Below are positions 36,383 through 45,054 of a stretch of DNA of 64,000 nt, piece after piece. Origin of the DNA: Fructobacillus papyrifericola (GTDB lineage Bacteria; Bacillota; Bacilli; Lactobacillales; Lactobacillaceae). The translations under genes were made by a program, and so were the position numbers. Under the pieces are notes generated by a model. The model was not told the DNA's origin, did no database searches, and saw only the letters and a program-made list of their open reading frames with translations. The first letter of the stretch is position 1; each line of letters begins with the position of its first letter. Where the stretch lies: positions 62,001-126,000 of the forward strand of contig NZ_JAAMFJ010000002.1 in NCBI RefSeq assembly GCF_018437235.1. Direction: 5' to 3'.

Positions 36383-37222
36383 ATGTCCAACAAAAGCAAA
36401 CTCATTAACAGCGTCCTCCTAGTCATCATCCTGATCCTGGGTTACTTCTCCTTTGTGAAGCCTAACCAGCAGGAAAGTAAAACGGTTACCATGGGCATCA
36501 TGGCCGCTAATAAGCAAGACGATGCCGTCTGGGCCCAGGTCTCTAAAACCGCCAAGGAAAAGTACGGCATTACGCTGAAATTCAAGCGCTTCACCGATTA
36601 CTCCCAGCCCAACAAGGCTTTGGATAACGGCGATGTCGACTTGAACGCCTTTCAGCACTACGCCTTCTTGGATGCATATAATAGTAAAAACAAGACGAAT
36701 TTGACCGCCATTGGCCAGACTTTTATCGCACCTATCCACCTCTACTCGCAGTCCTATAAGAACGTTTCGGACTTTCAAGACGGTGACACCATCGTGGTGC
36801 CAAACGATGCTTCCAATGAAAGCCGGGCCCTCTACGTTTTGAAAAACGCCGGATTGATTGAACTCTCCTCCGATTCCAACCTCAAAACGACCAAGGATAT
36901 CACGAAGAATCCAAAGAACCTGAAGATTAAGGAAATCTCGGCCGACCAAACGGCCCGGACTCTGGGCGATGCCAAGGGTGTCGTTGTCAACGGCAACTAC
37001 GCCACGGCCGCCGGCCTTTCGCTAAAGGACAGCATCTTTACCGAACCACTGAACAAGGATGCTAAGCTCTGGATCAACGTGATTGCTGCCCGTTCTTCCG
37101 ACAAGCAAAACAAGCTTTACAAAGAAGTGGTCAAGTCCTTCCAAACAAAGGAAGTCAAGCAGGTTATTCAAAAGCAGTACGGCGATGCCGAACAACCCGC
37201 CTGGGATAAGAACTTTAACTAA
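36383..37222 (+). CDS. metQ: Methionine ABC transporter substrate-binding protein (copy 2)
   Basis: The 279-aa paralogue of the 34122 protein keeps the cleft segments ([37 protein letters not shown]) but differs elsewhere, and its codons are less biased. It has an N-terminal hydrophobic anchor (about 8-22), again without a Cys. Its ribosome site is weak and distant. Probable role: a second specificity (for example D-Met or Met-peptide) for the same MetNI pump. Confidence 0.85.
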   Translation: MSNKSKLINSVLLVIILILGYFSFVKPNQQESKTVTMGIMAANKQDDAVWAQVSKTAKEKYGITLKFKRFTDYSQPNKALDNGDVDLNAFQHYAFLDAYNSKNKTNLTAIGQTFIAPIHLYSQSYKNVSDFQDGDTIVVPNDASNESRALYVLKNAGLIELSSDSNLKTTKDITKNPKNLKIKEISADQTARTLGDAKGVVVNGNYATAAGLSLKDSIFTEPLNKDAKLWINVIAARSSDKQNKLYKEVVKSFQTKEVKQVIQKQYGDAEQPAWDKNFN

Positions 37223-37245
37223 ACAGAAACGAAAGGAAGGCCTCT

Positions 37246-38325
37246 ATGACAGCCCCCATTATTTCACTACAAAACATCGACGTGACCTTTACTCCAAAGG
37301 GCAAGACCATCCACGCCGTAAAAGACGTGTCCATTGACGTCCAAAAGGGTGACATCTACGGAATCGTCGGCTACTCCGGTGCCGGTAAGTCGACTTTGGT
37401 CCGCACGGTTAACCTCTTGCAAGAACCAACAGCCGGTTCTGTTATCATCAACGGCGAGACCTTCTTCTCAAAGGTCGATGGTCAAGCAAAGACCCAGATT
37501 AAGGGAAACGAATTAAAGGAAAAGCGCCGCAAGATCGGCATGATTTTCCAGCACTTCAACCTCCTAAACGAACGAACGGTTGAAGAAAACGTGCTCTTTG
37601 CCCTTGAAAACAGCAAGGATAAGGAAGCAGACAAGAAGAAAAAAGTCGAAGGTCTCTTGGACCTGGTCGACCTCTCCGACCGTGCCAAGCAGTACCCTTC
37701 ACAACTTTCCGGTGGTCAAAAGCAGCGTGTGGCCATTGCCCGTGCCCTAGCAAACGATCCCGAAATCTTGATTTCAGATGAAGCAACGTCTGCTCTTGAT
37801 CCAAAGACGACCCGTCAAATCTTGGCCCTGCTCAAAAAGCTGAACCAGGAATACAACCTGACGGTTTTGTTAATCACTCACGAAATGGAAGCGGTCAAGT
37901 CGATTGCTAACAAAGTCGCTGTAATGCAAAACGGCCGCGTCTTGGAAAAGGGTTCAACTTTGGACATCTTTACCAAGCCACAGGCTGAACTAACCAAGGA
38001 ATTCATTGCCACAGCTACTAACCAGGACCAGGCAATCGAAGCCATCAGTCAAAGCGAAGCGGTTGAAGACCTGACGAACGGTCAAATTTTTGCCCAACTG
38101 ACTTATTCTGGTAACGCAACAAACGAGCCACTGATTACCAGTCTTTACCAAAACTTTGGCATCGTTGCCAACATTCTCTACGGAAACGTCGAAGTCCTCC
38201 AGGACACCGAAGTCGGCTCCCTCCTTGTTATCCTGTCTGGTGACACGACCAACATGGATGCGGCCCTCGACTTCTTAGCTGCCCAATCCGTTTCCGTTAA
38301 CATCTTGAAGGGAGAACAAGCATGA
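37246..38325 (+). CDS. metN: Methionine ABC transporter ATP-binding protein
   Basis: The 359-aa ATPase has Walker [10 protein letters not shown] at 42-50, LSGGQKQR signature, Walker [14 protein letters not shown], and the H-loop THEME. A C-terminal NIL (ACT-like) domain (about 265-350) binds methionine and mediates transinhibition in characterised MetN. The ribosome site AAAGGAAGG lies before the ATG. It overlaps metI by 4 bp. Confidence 0.93.
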   Translation: MTAPIISLQNIDVTFTPKGKTIHAVKDVSIDVQKGDIYGIVGYSGAGKSTLVRTVNLLQEPTAGSVIINGETFFSKVDGQAKTQIKGNELKEKRRKIGMIFQHFNLLNERTVEENVLFALENSKDKEADKKKKVEGLLDLVDLSDRAKQYPSQLSGGQKQRVAIARALANDPEILISDEATSALDPKTTRQILALLKKLNQEYNLTVLLITHEMEAVKSIANKVAVMQNGRVLEKGSTLDIFTKPQAELTKEFIATATNQDQAIEAISQSEAVEDLTNGQIFAQLTYSGNATNEPLITSLYQNFGIVANILYGNVEVLQDTEVGSLLVILSGDTTNMDAALDFLAAQSVSVNILKGEQA

Positions 38326-39017
38326 GTACATGGTTTTCACAAACATTTCCAAACGTCGTCTACCAAGGCTGGGGCGGTGACACTGGCTGGGGAACGGCCA
38401 TCTTCCAAACGCTCTTCATGACTTTTTGGTCAGCCGTCTTTGGTGGTCTGCTCGGCTTGATTTTCGGAATTGGCTTGGTTGTGACTGGCCCACGCGGGAT
38501 CACGCCAAACAAGACCATCTTCTGGATATTAGATAAGATCGTTTCCATCTTCCGTGCCGTGCCATTCATTATTTTGCTGGCCTTCATCGCGCCCTTCACC
38601 AAGGCCCTGGTTGGAACCCAAATTGGTATCAACGCCGCTTTGGTTCCCCTCTCCCTCGGTGTCTTCCCCTTCTATGCCCGCCAGATTCAGGTGGCGCTTT
38701 CAGAAGTCGATGGTGGAATCGTTGAGGCCGCACAGGCCGTTGGCGCTTCCTTTATCCAAATCGTCTTTGGCGTGTACATCAAGGAAGGCCGCTCTGAAAT
38801 CATTCGCGTTTCAACGGTGACCCTGATTTCTCTGATTGGTTTGACTGCCATGGCCGGTGCCATCGGTGCCGGTGGCCTTGGTAACATGGCCGTTGCTTAC
38901 GGATACAACCGCTTTGCTAATGACACGACTTTGGTCGCAACCGTCTTGGTTCTGATCATGGTCTTGATCGTGCAAGTGACTGGCGACTGGTTGGCCAAGA
39001 AGTACAACCACAAATAA
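38322..39017 (+). CDS. metI: Methionine ABC transporter permease
   Basis: The 231-aa permease has about five membrane segments and the EAA loop ([22 protein letters not shown]). [14 protein letters not shown] is typical of MetI. It is the last gene of the Met operon, with a strong terminator at 39025-39053. Confidence 0.93.
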   Translation: MSTWFSQTFPNVVYQGWGGDTGWGTAIFQTLFMTFWSAVFGGLLGLIFGIGLVVTGPRGITPNKTIFWILDKIVSIFRAVPFIILLAFIAPFTKALVGTQIGINAALVPLSLGVFPFYARQIQVALSEVDGGIVEAAQAVGASFIQIVFGVYIKEGRSEIIRVSTVTLISLIGLTAMAGAIGAGGLGNMAVAYGYNRFANDTTLVATVLVLIMVLIVQVTGDWLAKKYNHK

Positions 39018-39024
39018 GTTCTTT

Positions 39025-39053
39025 AAAAAGTCCCGCTTGAAGCGGGACTTTTT
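39025..39053 (+). terminator. Terminator of the met operon
   Basis: AAAAAGTCCCGCT / AGCGGGACTTTTT hairpin, 8 bp after metI. Confidence 0.85.
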
Positions 39054-39132
39054 CTTTGCGGTAATGGCGGAAGTTTTTATACTTATAGCGGCAATTTGTA
39101 GTAAAATATTCTTTCGTCGGAGGTCTGATAAC

Positions 39133-39798
39133 GTGACAGTAAATCCATTTCCATCCCATGAACGCGTCCTTTTTGCCAGCCTATTAACCATGACGGCCGG
39201 CTCCATTGACGCCTATTCCTACCACATGCACGGCCAGGTTTTCGCTGGACTGCAGACCGGTAACATCATTCTGCTTGGCATCAACGTTAGCCAGTTTCAT
39301 TGGGGCAGCGCCGGTCAGTATATCTTTTCCTTGATGGCCTTTGCCATCGGGACTTTGATCGTTAAGTTCATGCAGCACTACCGGGTGCTAAAAAATCTCG
39401 AACACGATAAGGAACGGGAATACATCCTGCTCTACATGACCGTTCTCCTCTCCCTGTCGGCCGTGATTGGTCGCTCGGTCCCCAACATGCTGGCCACAGC
39501 TATTCTATCGATTGCTGCCGCTGCAGCCCTCCAGGAGTTCCGAATTCTAAAAGGCAGCGCCTTCATGCCCCTTTTGATGACCGGTAACTTACGGACCCTC
39601 TGTGCCGCAACTTACGAAGGCCTAATCCGTAAGGATAAAGCCATGGCTGAACGAGCCCGAGACTTGGCGACGGTCATTGCCGCCTTCTTCCTGGGTGCTT
39701 TGGTCATCAGTTTGCTGATTCCGGTTGTTAAAGACTACGCCATTCTCTTCTCGGCCATGCTCACCCTTGCCATGAGCCGTATCGTTCACTGGGAATAA
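39133..39798 (+). CDS. YoaK/DUF1275 membrane protein
   Basis: The 221-aa protein has six hydrophobic segments and the DUF1275 patterns (TAGSIDAYSY, GLQTGNIILLG, LMTGNLRTL). Function unknown in bacteria; YoaK-like proteins are predicted transporters. The GTG at 39133 follows GGAGG with a 9-nt space; the open frame upstream contains the metI terminator and is not used. Confidence 0.8.
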   Translation: MTVNPFPSHERVLFASLLTMTAGSIDAYSYHMHGQVFAGLQTGNIILLGINVSQFHWGSAGQYIFSLMAFAIGTLIVKFMQHYRVLKNLEHDKEREYILLYMTVLLSLSAVIGRSVPNMLATAILSIAAAAALQEFRILKGSAFMPLLMTGNLRTLCAATYEGLIRKDKAMAERARDLATVIAAFFLGALVISLLIPVVKDYAILFSAMLTLAMSRIVHWE

Positions 39799-39807
39799 TA
39801 AATAAAA

Positions 39808-39843
39808 TAAAAAGCCTCCGGCATTGGTGCCGGGGGCTTTTTT
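39808..39843 (+). terminator. Terminator of the YoaK-like gene
   Basis: AAAAAGCCTCCGGCA...TGCCGGGGGCTTTTTT hairpin; it also faces the convergent HerA-like gene. Confidence 0.8.
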
Positions 39844-39861
39844 CATCAAGGGGCTCTCATT

Positions 39862-41046
39862 TTACATCATCTTTGGCTTTTCAATTCGCAGAAAGCGCTT
39901 TTTATTGCCGACCTGGAGTAAGGCCTGGCCAACCGGAAGGTCGAACACCTTGCCCGCCTCCTTCTTGGAAAGGCCCATGTTCAGCAGTTCATCAACTGAT
40001 TGATAGCGGTGAATGAACTGGTTGGCACATTGGCCACGCATGACTTTTGGCAAATCCTCTTGGGACTGAGTGGCAATGACCACGTTTAAGTGGTGTTTTC
40101 GACCCTCGCGAAGCAGCTGAAAGAGGCCGTTCTCGTTAATCGGGCCCGTTTGGTCAATGTAGCGGTGGGCTTCGTCTAAGAAGAGGACCACTGGCTGTTT
40201 GACAGCACTTGCCAACCGGTTTTGGAGGGTGCGCTGCATGAGATGGGACAAGACCCGTTTTTGGACCTTTGGATGGTCTTGCAAGGCCGCTAAATCAATT
40301 ACCAAAGAGCGGTTAGAACCGGCTTTTTCTTCAAAGGTCTTCAAGATAAAAGTCAATTCATATTGCGTTTTACCATTCTCCAAGGGATGAAAATGGAAAA
40401 TTTTATTCAGTTCTTCATCATCAAGTTGCCCCTGCAAGTCCTGAATGGCCGCCCAGTTTTTCTGAATGGCCGGATGATCGAGCTCTTGACCCAGCAGCTG
40501 ATAATCAGCTCGTTCGTCTGGAAAGGGCCGGACAAACTCCTGCTGCAATTGCTTGGCCAGGAGGGTCATGTCGTAGTCTTGGTTTAAAACCGTCAAGCCC
40601 TCCAAATCTCGTTCGTGTTCAGCAGCCGAGCGATTGACTTTGCTGTACAAGCCACCCGGCCCAGCTTTCAAAGTCGCCTGAATCCGCAGCGAGTAAATTG
40701 CCGCCTGCAGCTTCAACACCAGCTCAGTCGACCAATTTAAGCCCAGCAAAGAGACGATTTCTTCGGCCGATTGCGAGCGCAAGTCGATGTAGCCATTTTG
40801 ACCAAGCCGGTAAGTCACTACGTTTTCCAGATCCCGGCCATATTCCCCCGTTGGGTCGAAGACAATGTTGGTCACGTTTACCTGCTGCAACTGGCTGATA
40901 ATCTGCTTGGCCGAAGTTGACTTGCCAGATCCAGTTTGCCCGGTAATCAGGAGGTGCTTGCCTAAGAGACTTTGGTAGGGCAAAGAGAAGGGGCGGTTCA
41001 AAAAGCCCTTACCAAGGTAGATTTCTGCTTGATTCGCTTTGCTCAT
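39862..41046 (-). CDS. HerA/FtsK-superfamily ATPase (DUF87-like), stand-alone
   Basis: The 394-aa P-loop ATPase has Walker A GQTGSGKST (36-44), Walker B VVLFLDEAHRY, and a C-terminal LREGRKHHLNVVIATQSQEDLP that matches HerA-type sensor segments. HerA-like ATPases pump DNA for end processing with NurA, or act in defence or conjugation. No nuclease partner gene is adjacent. The start at 41046 is chosen for GGAGAGGGCA before the ATG. Confidence 0.75.
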   Translation of the reverse strand: MSKANQAEIYLGKGFLNRPFSLPYQSLLGKHLLITGQTGSGKSTSAKQIISQLQQVNVTNIVFDPTGEYGRDLENVVTYRLGQNGYIDLRSQSAEEIVSLLGLNWSTELVLKLQAAIYSLRIQATLKAGPGGLYSKVNRSAAEHERDLEGLTVLNQDYDMTLLAKQLQQEFVRPFPDERADYQLLGQELDHPAIQKNWAAIQDLQGQLDDEELNKIFHFHPLENGKTQYELTFILKTFEEKAGSNRSLVIDLAALQDHPKVQKRVLSHLMQRTLQNRLASAVKQPVVLFLDEAHRYIDQTGPINENGLFQLLREGRKHHLNVVIATQSQEDLPKVMRGQCANQFIHRYQSVDELLNMGLSKKEAGKVFDLPVGQALLQVGNKKRFLRIEKPKMM

Positions 41047-41085
41047 TGCCCTCTCCAATCGCTTATTTCTTGCCATCATTATAGC

Positions 41086-41114
41086 AAAAAAGTCCCTCGC
41101 GGAAGCGGAGGACC
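41086..41114 (-). terminator. Terminator of the GntR gene
   Basis: The minus-strand GTCCTCCGC...GCGAGGGAC hairpin is followed by TTTTTT, 6 bp after the stop. Confidence 0.75.
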
Positions 41115-41119
41115 CAAAA

Positions 41120-41818
41120 CTAGCGTGTTAATTTGAATTCGAAACGGTCACCCACGTAGTAGGAGCGAACATATTCGAAGGGGTTATCCTGCTGGTCATA
41201 GGAGACCTGGCGAACCGATAAGATCGGGTCACCACGCTTAATTTCAAGCAAGGCCGCCTGCCGTTCAGTGGCCAAGGAAGCGGTAATCGTCTGTTCGGCT
41301 CGACCGGGCTGAATGCCGGCATCGATCAAGGTCTTGTAAAGCGAATCCGTCAATTCGGAGCGGGTAAAGTTATTGACCAACTTCACTGGCAAAGTCGTCT
41401 GCTCCAGCAAGATTGGTTCGGCATCCCCCAAACGCAAGCGTTCCATGACCAAGACTTCGTCTTCCGCCTTAAGCTTCAAGTGGTCCATTTCGGAAACGGA
41501 GGGCGTCGTGACTTTGTATGAAACGGTCACTGACTGAGCGGTCCTGCCGGACTTTTTCATTAGTTCGGTAAAAGAGGTCATGCCAAGGGCCCGTTCGGAA
41601 ACCTTCTTTTCGGCAACGAAAGTCCCGGAACCAACCCGCCGTTCCAAAATCCCCTCGTCGACCAAAGTCTGGATGGCCTGACGCAGAGTCATTCGCGACA
41701 CATTGAAGGCTGCAGCCAATTCACGTTCAGCCGGTAGTCGTTTATTCGTCTTCCACTCTCCAGCTGCAATTCGTTGGCGGATTTCATTATGAATTTCAAT
41801 ATAGCGTGGTATAGCCAT
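41120..41818 (-). CDS. GntR-family regulator, HutC/YvoA (NagR-like) subfamily
   Basis: The 232-aa repressor has an N-terminal winged HTH (1-70; LPAERELAAAFNVSRMTLRQAI) and a C-terminal UTRA ligand domain (85-230). YvoA/NagR proteins sense glucosamine-6-P or GlcNAc-6-P and bind TGGTCTAGACCA-type operators. A close half-match lies in its own promoter (41892-41909), so autoregulation and an amino-sugar regulon elsewhere are likely. Confidence 0.82.
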   Translation of the reverse strand: MAIPRYIEIHNEIRQRIAAGEWKTNKRLPAERELAAAFNVSRMTLRQAIQTLVDEGILERRVGSGTFVAEKKVSERALGMTSFTELMKKSGRTAQSVTVSYKVTTPSVSEMDHLKLKAEDEVLVMERLRLGDAEPILLEQTTLPVKLVNNFTRSELTDSLYKTLIDAGIQPGRAEQTITASLATERQAALLEIKRGDPILSVRQVSYDQQDNPFEYVRSYYVGDRFEFKLTR

Positions 41819-41886
41819 GCTTAAAACCTCCTCTAGTGGATAAGTTCGGTTTATCTCGGGATTGTCCCCAGTGATTTTCTTTTTTC

Positions 41887-41915
41887 ATTATAATTGGTCT
41901 AGTCATAGAATTCAA
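41887..41915 (-). promoter_or_regulatory. gntR promoter with NagR/YvoA-like operator
   Basis: TTGAAT (41915-41910), 17-bp spacer and TATAAT (41892-41887) on the minus strand. The spacer contains, on the plus strand, ATTGGTCTAGTCAT, which matches the left half of the TGGTCTAGACCA operator. Confidence 0.6.
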
Positions 41916-42058
41916 ATCACATTTGCGTGTCAGGCTGATGTCAGCGGCCTTTTGGTCGGATTGACGATTTACTAGCCAAAAATTCTAAAAAATCCAGACT
42001 TTTTTCTAGGGAAAGACTTGCAATTTCATGAAAAATTAGCTAATATATATCAAGTAAT

Positions 42059-42130
42059 TGCCCCTTGGCCAAGCGGTAAGGCGACGGCTTCTGGTGCCGT
42101 TATGCGCTGGTTCGAATCCAGCAGGGGCAA
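42059..42130 (+). tRNA. tRNA-Gln (anticodon CTG)
   Basis: The 72-nt cloverleaf has acceptor TGCCCCT/AGGGGCA, D-arm with CAAGCGGTAAGG, anticodon stem ACGGC/GCCGT with loop TTCTGGT, and T-arm CTGGTTCGAATCCAG. The anticodon CTG reads CAG. No CCA is encoded. A terminator follows at once. No phage att signature is seen here. Confidence 0.93.
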
Positions 42131-42135
42131 TTAAT

Positions 42136-42169
42136 AAAGGAGTGAAACCACCTTGGTTTCACTCCTTTT
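42136..42169 (+). terminator. Terminator after tRNA-Gln
   Basis: AAAGGAGTGAAACC / GGTTTCACTCCTTTT hairpin, 5 bp after the tRNA. Confidence 0.85.
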
Positions 42170-42227
42170 CTTTTATCTTTGCCTTAATGAAGTGTGGTAA
42201 GCTATTAAAAAAAAGAAAGAGGTTTCC

Positions 42228-42752
42228 ATGAATATCCGGCCACTTGAAAAAAAGGACCTACCCCATATTTACCGACAGAAGAACTCCCGTTCCGTCATGG
42301 CGCTCTGGTTCGAAGAACCCTACAACTCCTTTGACGAACTTTCCCTGCTGTATGACCGGCACGTGCTCGACCAGACCGAGCGGCGCTTTGTCATTGAAAA
42401 GGGTGGCGAATTTGCCGGTGTGGTCGAATTAATGGAAATCAACACGATTCACCGACACGCCGAAATCCAAATCATCATCGACTCCAAGTACCAGGGTCAT
42501 GGGTTGGCGCAGGCCGGGATGCGGGCAGGTATCGAATACGGTTTTAACGTCTTGAACTTAAACAAAATCTACCTCTATGTCGACGTCGAAAACGCAGCGG
42601 CCGTCCATATCTATAAGAAGATTGGATTCCAAGAAGAAGGCCGGCTCATGCAGCACTTCTTTGCCGAAGGCCAGTACCACGACTCCTACATGATGGGCCT
42701 TTTCGCCAGTGACTTTCGTGGCAAAGTCGCAGTACCAGTTAAGGCGGATTAA
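42228..42752 (+). CDS. GNAT N-acetyltransferase (SpeG/PaiA-like)
   Basis: The 174-aa GNAT-fold enzyme has an acetyl-CoA loop segment (IDSKYQGHGLAQAGMRAG, about 85) and a YLYVDVENAAAVHIYKKIGF segment typical of the SpeG diamine acetyltransferase group. The substrate is unknown but polyamines or protein N-termini are possible. The start has AAGAGG upstream. The TetR gene follows 30 bp later, but there is no sign that they are functionally linked. Confidence 0.82.
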   Translation: MNIRPLEKKDLPHIYRQKNSRSVMALWFEEPYNSFDELSLLYDRHVLDQTERRFVIEKGGEFAGVVELMEINTIHRHAEIQIIIDSKYQGHGLAQAGMRAGIEYGFNVLNLNKIYLYVDVENAAAVHIYKKIGFQEEGRLMQHFFAEGQYHDSYMMGLFASDFRGKVAVPVKAD

Positions 42753-42782
42753 CGTCAATTTACACACCAAAGAGAAAGAACC

Positions 42783-43364
42783 ATGGTTAAAAAAACGGAT
42801 CAACGCTTTTCAAAGGCCGATACTGCCATAAGAGAAGCCTTCCTAGCGCTGCTTCAGGCCAATAACTTCGATAAGATTTCGGTCAAAATGATCATCGATC
42901 AAGCGGGTATCAACCGCTCGACTTTTTACGCCCACTACTTAGACAAGTTCGATTTAATGGAAAAAGTCCAAGAGTCCCTCTTAAACGAGCTGATTAAGGA
43001 CCTGCCTGAAATCAACTGGACGTCACAAACTCCCTTAGAATCCCAATTCAAGCAGCGTTCCATCAACATCGTCAACAATATCACCCAGCATCGCGAACTG
43101 GTGAGTCTCATGTTATCAAAAAACGCCGGACACTCTTTTGAAAGCCACCTGCAAAACCGGAGTCGCCAAGTCTTTGAAGACGTCATCACGGATGAGCAAC
43201 TGATTATCCCAAGGGAGTATGCCTCGGTGCTCTTAACCGCATCGGTCACCTCCGCTCTGACGACTTGGGTCAAAAACGGCTTCGAAGAGAGTCCAGAGGA
43301 CTTTGCTGACATCATCAGTCGCGTCATGCCAAGCATCGTTCTCCAGCTTATCAAACCGGCGTAA
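42783..43364 (+). CDS. TetR-family regulator
   Basis: The 193-aa protein has an N-terminal TetR HTH (about 10-55; ISVKMIIDQAGINRSTFYAHYLDK) and a C-terminal domain like that of DhaS/TetR_C_8 regulators. It is directly upstream of a membrane-transport gene (43473) that it probably represses. A CCAACAAATGTTGG palindrome at 43399-43412 is a candidate operator. Confidence 0.83.
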   Translation: MVKKTDQRFSKADTAIREAFLALLQANNFDKISVKMIIDQAGINRSTFYAHYLDKFDLMEKVQESLLNELIKDLPEINWTSQTPLESQFKQRSINIVNNITQHRELVSLMLSKNAGHSFESHLQNRSRQVFEDVITDEQLIIPREYASVLLTASVTSALTTWVKNGFEESPEDFADIISRVMPSIVLQLIKPA

Positions 43365-43398
43365 AAGTCGCAGTATATTCAACTTATCCAACTCTTAA

Positions 43399-43441
43399 CC
43401 AACAAATGTTGGTTTTTTTATTTTGCTTCCTTTTCTATAAT
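43399..43441 (+). promoter_or_regulatory. CCAACA-AA-TGTTGG palindrome and -10 before the 43473 gene
   Basis: The 14-bp perfect palindrome (43399-43412) is followed by T-run and TATAAT (43436-43441). It can be the TetR operator, a weak terminator, or both. Confidence 0.5.
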
Positions 43442-43472
43442 TAAAACAGCTCATAAAAGAGAGGAAAACAAA

Positions 43473-44528
43473 ATGAAAGTATCATCACCTAAGTTCATCT
43501 TGACCTTAGCTGTTGGCTTGGCGGTTATTCTTGGCATCATGATGACCGCCTTTTCACTGCCAGCCGTTAACTCAGGTGTGAACAACGTACCCGTTGGTGT
43601 TGTCACGACTGACAAGACCGTTTACAACAAGTTTGCCACGCCTTTGGAAAAAAAGGGCTTTGACGTTAAGCAGTACAAGTCTGTTTCGTCAATGAAGGAC
43701 GCCGTTAACGACCGCAAGGTTTATGGTGCCTTTGAAATCTCAAACACTGGCGACATGACTTTATACAAGGCAACCGCTGCTTCAACAGCTGTGTCACAAG
43801 CTTTGGAAACAATGGGTAACGCCGTTGTTGCTCAGCAAAAGACGGCTGCCAAGGCACAAATTGCCCAAATGCAAGCACAGGCAACCGATGCCACGATGTT
43901 GAAGGCTCTGGACGCAAAGGTCCAAGCCATCGATGCCAAGACCTTGACGGTTAAGGAATTGAAGGCCTTCCCTAAGGCCGATCCTAAGGGAACGGGACTT
44001 GCTGCCGGTGCCTTGCCAATCGCCCTTGGTGGATGGATCGGTGCCGTTGCCATCGCCAACACGGTGAAGGGTAAGAAGCAAAAGTTCTGGGCTGCCATCG
44101 CCTTCGCCTTTGTTGGTGGACTTGGCCTCGTTGGGGTTATCCAGTTCGTTGTGGGAACCTTCAACGGTAACTACTTCTTGACGTCACTCGGTGCCATGCT
44201 CGGAATCGCCGCAACCGGCTTCTTCGTTCTTGGCTTGCTCGAAGTCATGGGAAACGCCGGTCTTGGAATCGCAGCCGTTCTCTTGATTCTTCTTGGAAAC
44301 CCACTTTCTGGTCTGTCTTCAGCACCGGAAATGTTGCCAAAGGGCTGGGGCTTCTTCGGACAACTCCTCCCACCTGGTGCAACTGGTTCGCTCTTGCGTA
44401 ACCTGACCTTCTTTGATGGCCACGCCATTGGTTTGTCTGCTGGTGTTTTGGCAGCCTACGTCATCGTTGGTTTGGTTCTTTTCTTCCTTGGTCACAAGTC
44501 AGAAATCCAAAACGCTGAAAAAGCCTAA
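43473..44528 (+). CDS. ABC-2/YhgE-Pip-type membrane protein
   Basis: The 351-aa protein has one N-terminal TM (about 8-29), an extracellular region of ~150 residues (VPVGVVTTDKTVYNKF...), and a C-terminal half with about five to six TM helices. This is the layout of YhgE/Pip or DUF3533 membrane proteins, and phage-infection protein (Pip) belongs to this group. Preceded by a TetR regulator, it is probably an exported-drug or lipid transporter subunit. Its codon use is highly biased, like an expressed protein. Confidence 0.65.
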   Translation: MKVSSPKFILTLAVGLAVILGIMMTAFSLPAVNSGVNNVPVGVVTTDKTVYNKFATPLEKKGFDVKQYKSVSSMKDAVNDRKVYGAFEISNTGDMTLYKATAASTAVSQALETMGNAVVAQQKTAAKAQIAQMQAQATDATMLKALDAKVQAIDAKTLTVKELKAFPKADPKGTGLAAGALPIALGGWIGAVAIANTVKGKKQKFWAAIAFAFVGGLGLVGVIQFVVGTFNGNYFLTSLGAMLGIAATGFFVLGLLEVMGNAGLGIAAVLLILLGNPLSGLSSAPEMLPKGWGFFGQLLPPGATGSLLRNLTFFDGHAIGLSAGVLAAYVIVGLVLFFLGHKSEIQNAEKA

Positions 44529-44537
44529 ATTGATAAC

Positions 44538-44565
44538 AAAAGCATCCGCTTGCGGGTGCTTTTTT
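44538..44565 (+). terminator. Terminator of the 43473 gene
   Basis: AAAAGCATCCGC / GCGGGTGCTTTTTT hairpin, about 10 bp after the stop. Confidence 0.8.
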
Positions 44566-44703
44566 ATTACATTGGGATAACAATTTGATTAAATTAGAAT
44601 AAATCCTCTTACATTCAATTAGAAAGTTTGGTAATTTATGAACATAAACTTTTAAAAATATGTGCAAACCTGAATCACACTAAAAGCTGTGGGGAGAGAA
44701 AAA

Positions 44704-45054
44704 ATGAAACTCAAAGTTAATATTCTTGCAGGGATTTATTCTATTTTTGCTGCTGTCATGTTCTGCATTTCTTGGTTTGTGGTTATTGCAGAAGCTGTCA
44801 ATTCAAATGGTCAAAGCTCAAATTCAATCACTTTCTTTTATGCCGTTGCCTGGATTGGTGTTGTATTAAATGCCTACGCCCTATATGCTTCTAAGAAAGC
44901 TGGTATCTCACTAGTTGGAGCCGTTCTTGGTTTGGTCGGTACCCTTCTATTTGGATTCACAGCAGGTTTGGCATTTCCTGCCATCGTTGTCTTAATCATT
45001 GCCGCTGTTTTCCAATTTTTGCAACGACCTGCAAAGAAACAGGTACAAAACTAA
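44704..45054 (+). CDS. Four-TM small membrane protein
   Basis: The 116-aa protein has four hydrophobic helices (about 6-28, 42-58, 62-85, 90-108). It resembles DUF4064-type Gram-positive membrane proteins. ATG 44704 follows GGGGAGAG. Its stop codon overlaps the start of the next gene (TAATG), so the two are translationally coupled; it may help export or anchor the Ltp-like protein. Confidence 0.7.
   Translation: MKLKVNILAGIYSIFAAVMFCISWFVVIAEAVNSNGQSSNSITFFYAVAWIGVVLNAYALYASKKAGISLVGAVLGLVGTLLFGFTAGLAFPAIVVLIIAAVFQFLQRPAKKQVQN

Noticed and set aside
42059-42130. tRNA-Gln as phage attachment site
   Set aside because: The prophage begins about 7 kb away and no integrase or partial tRNA copy is seen nearby.
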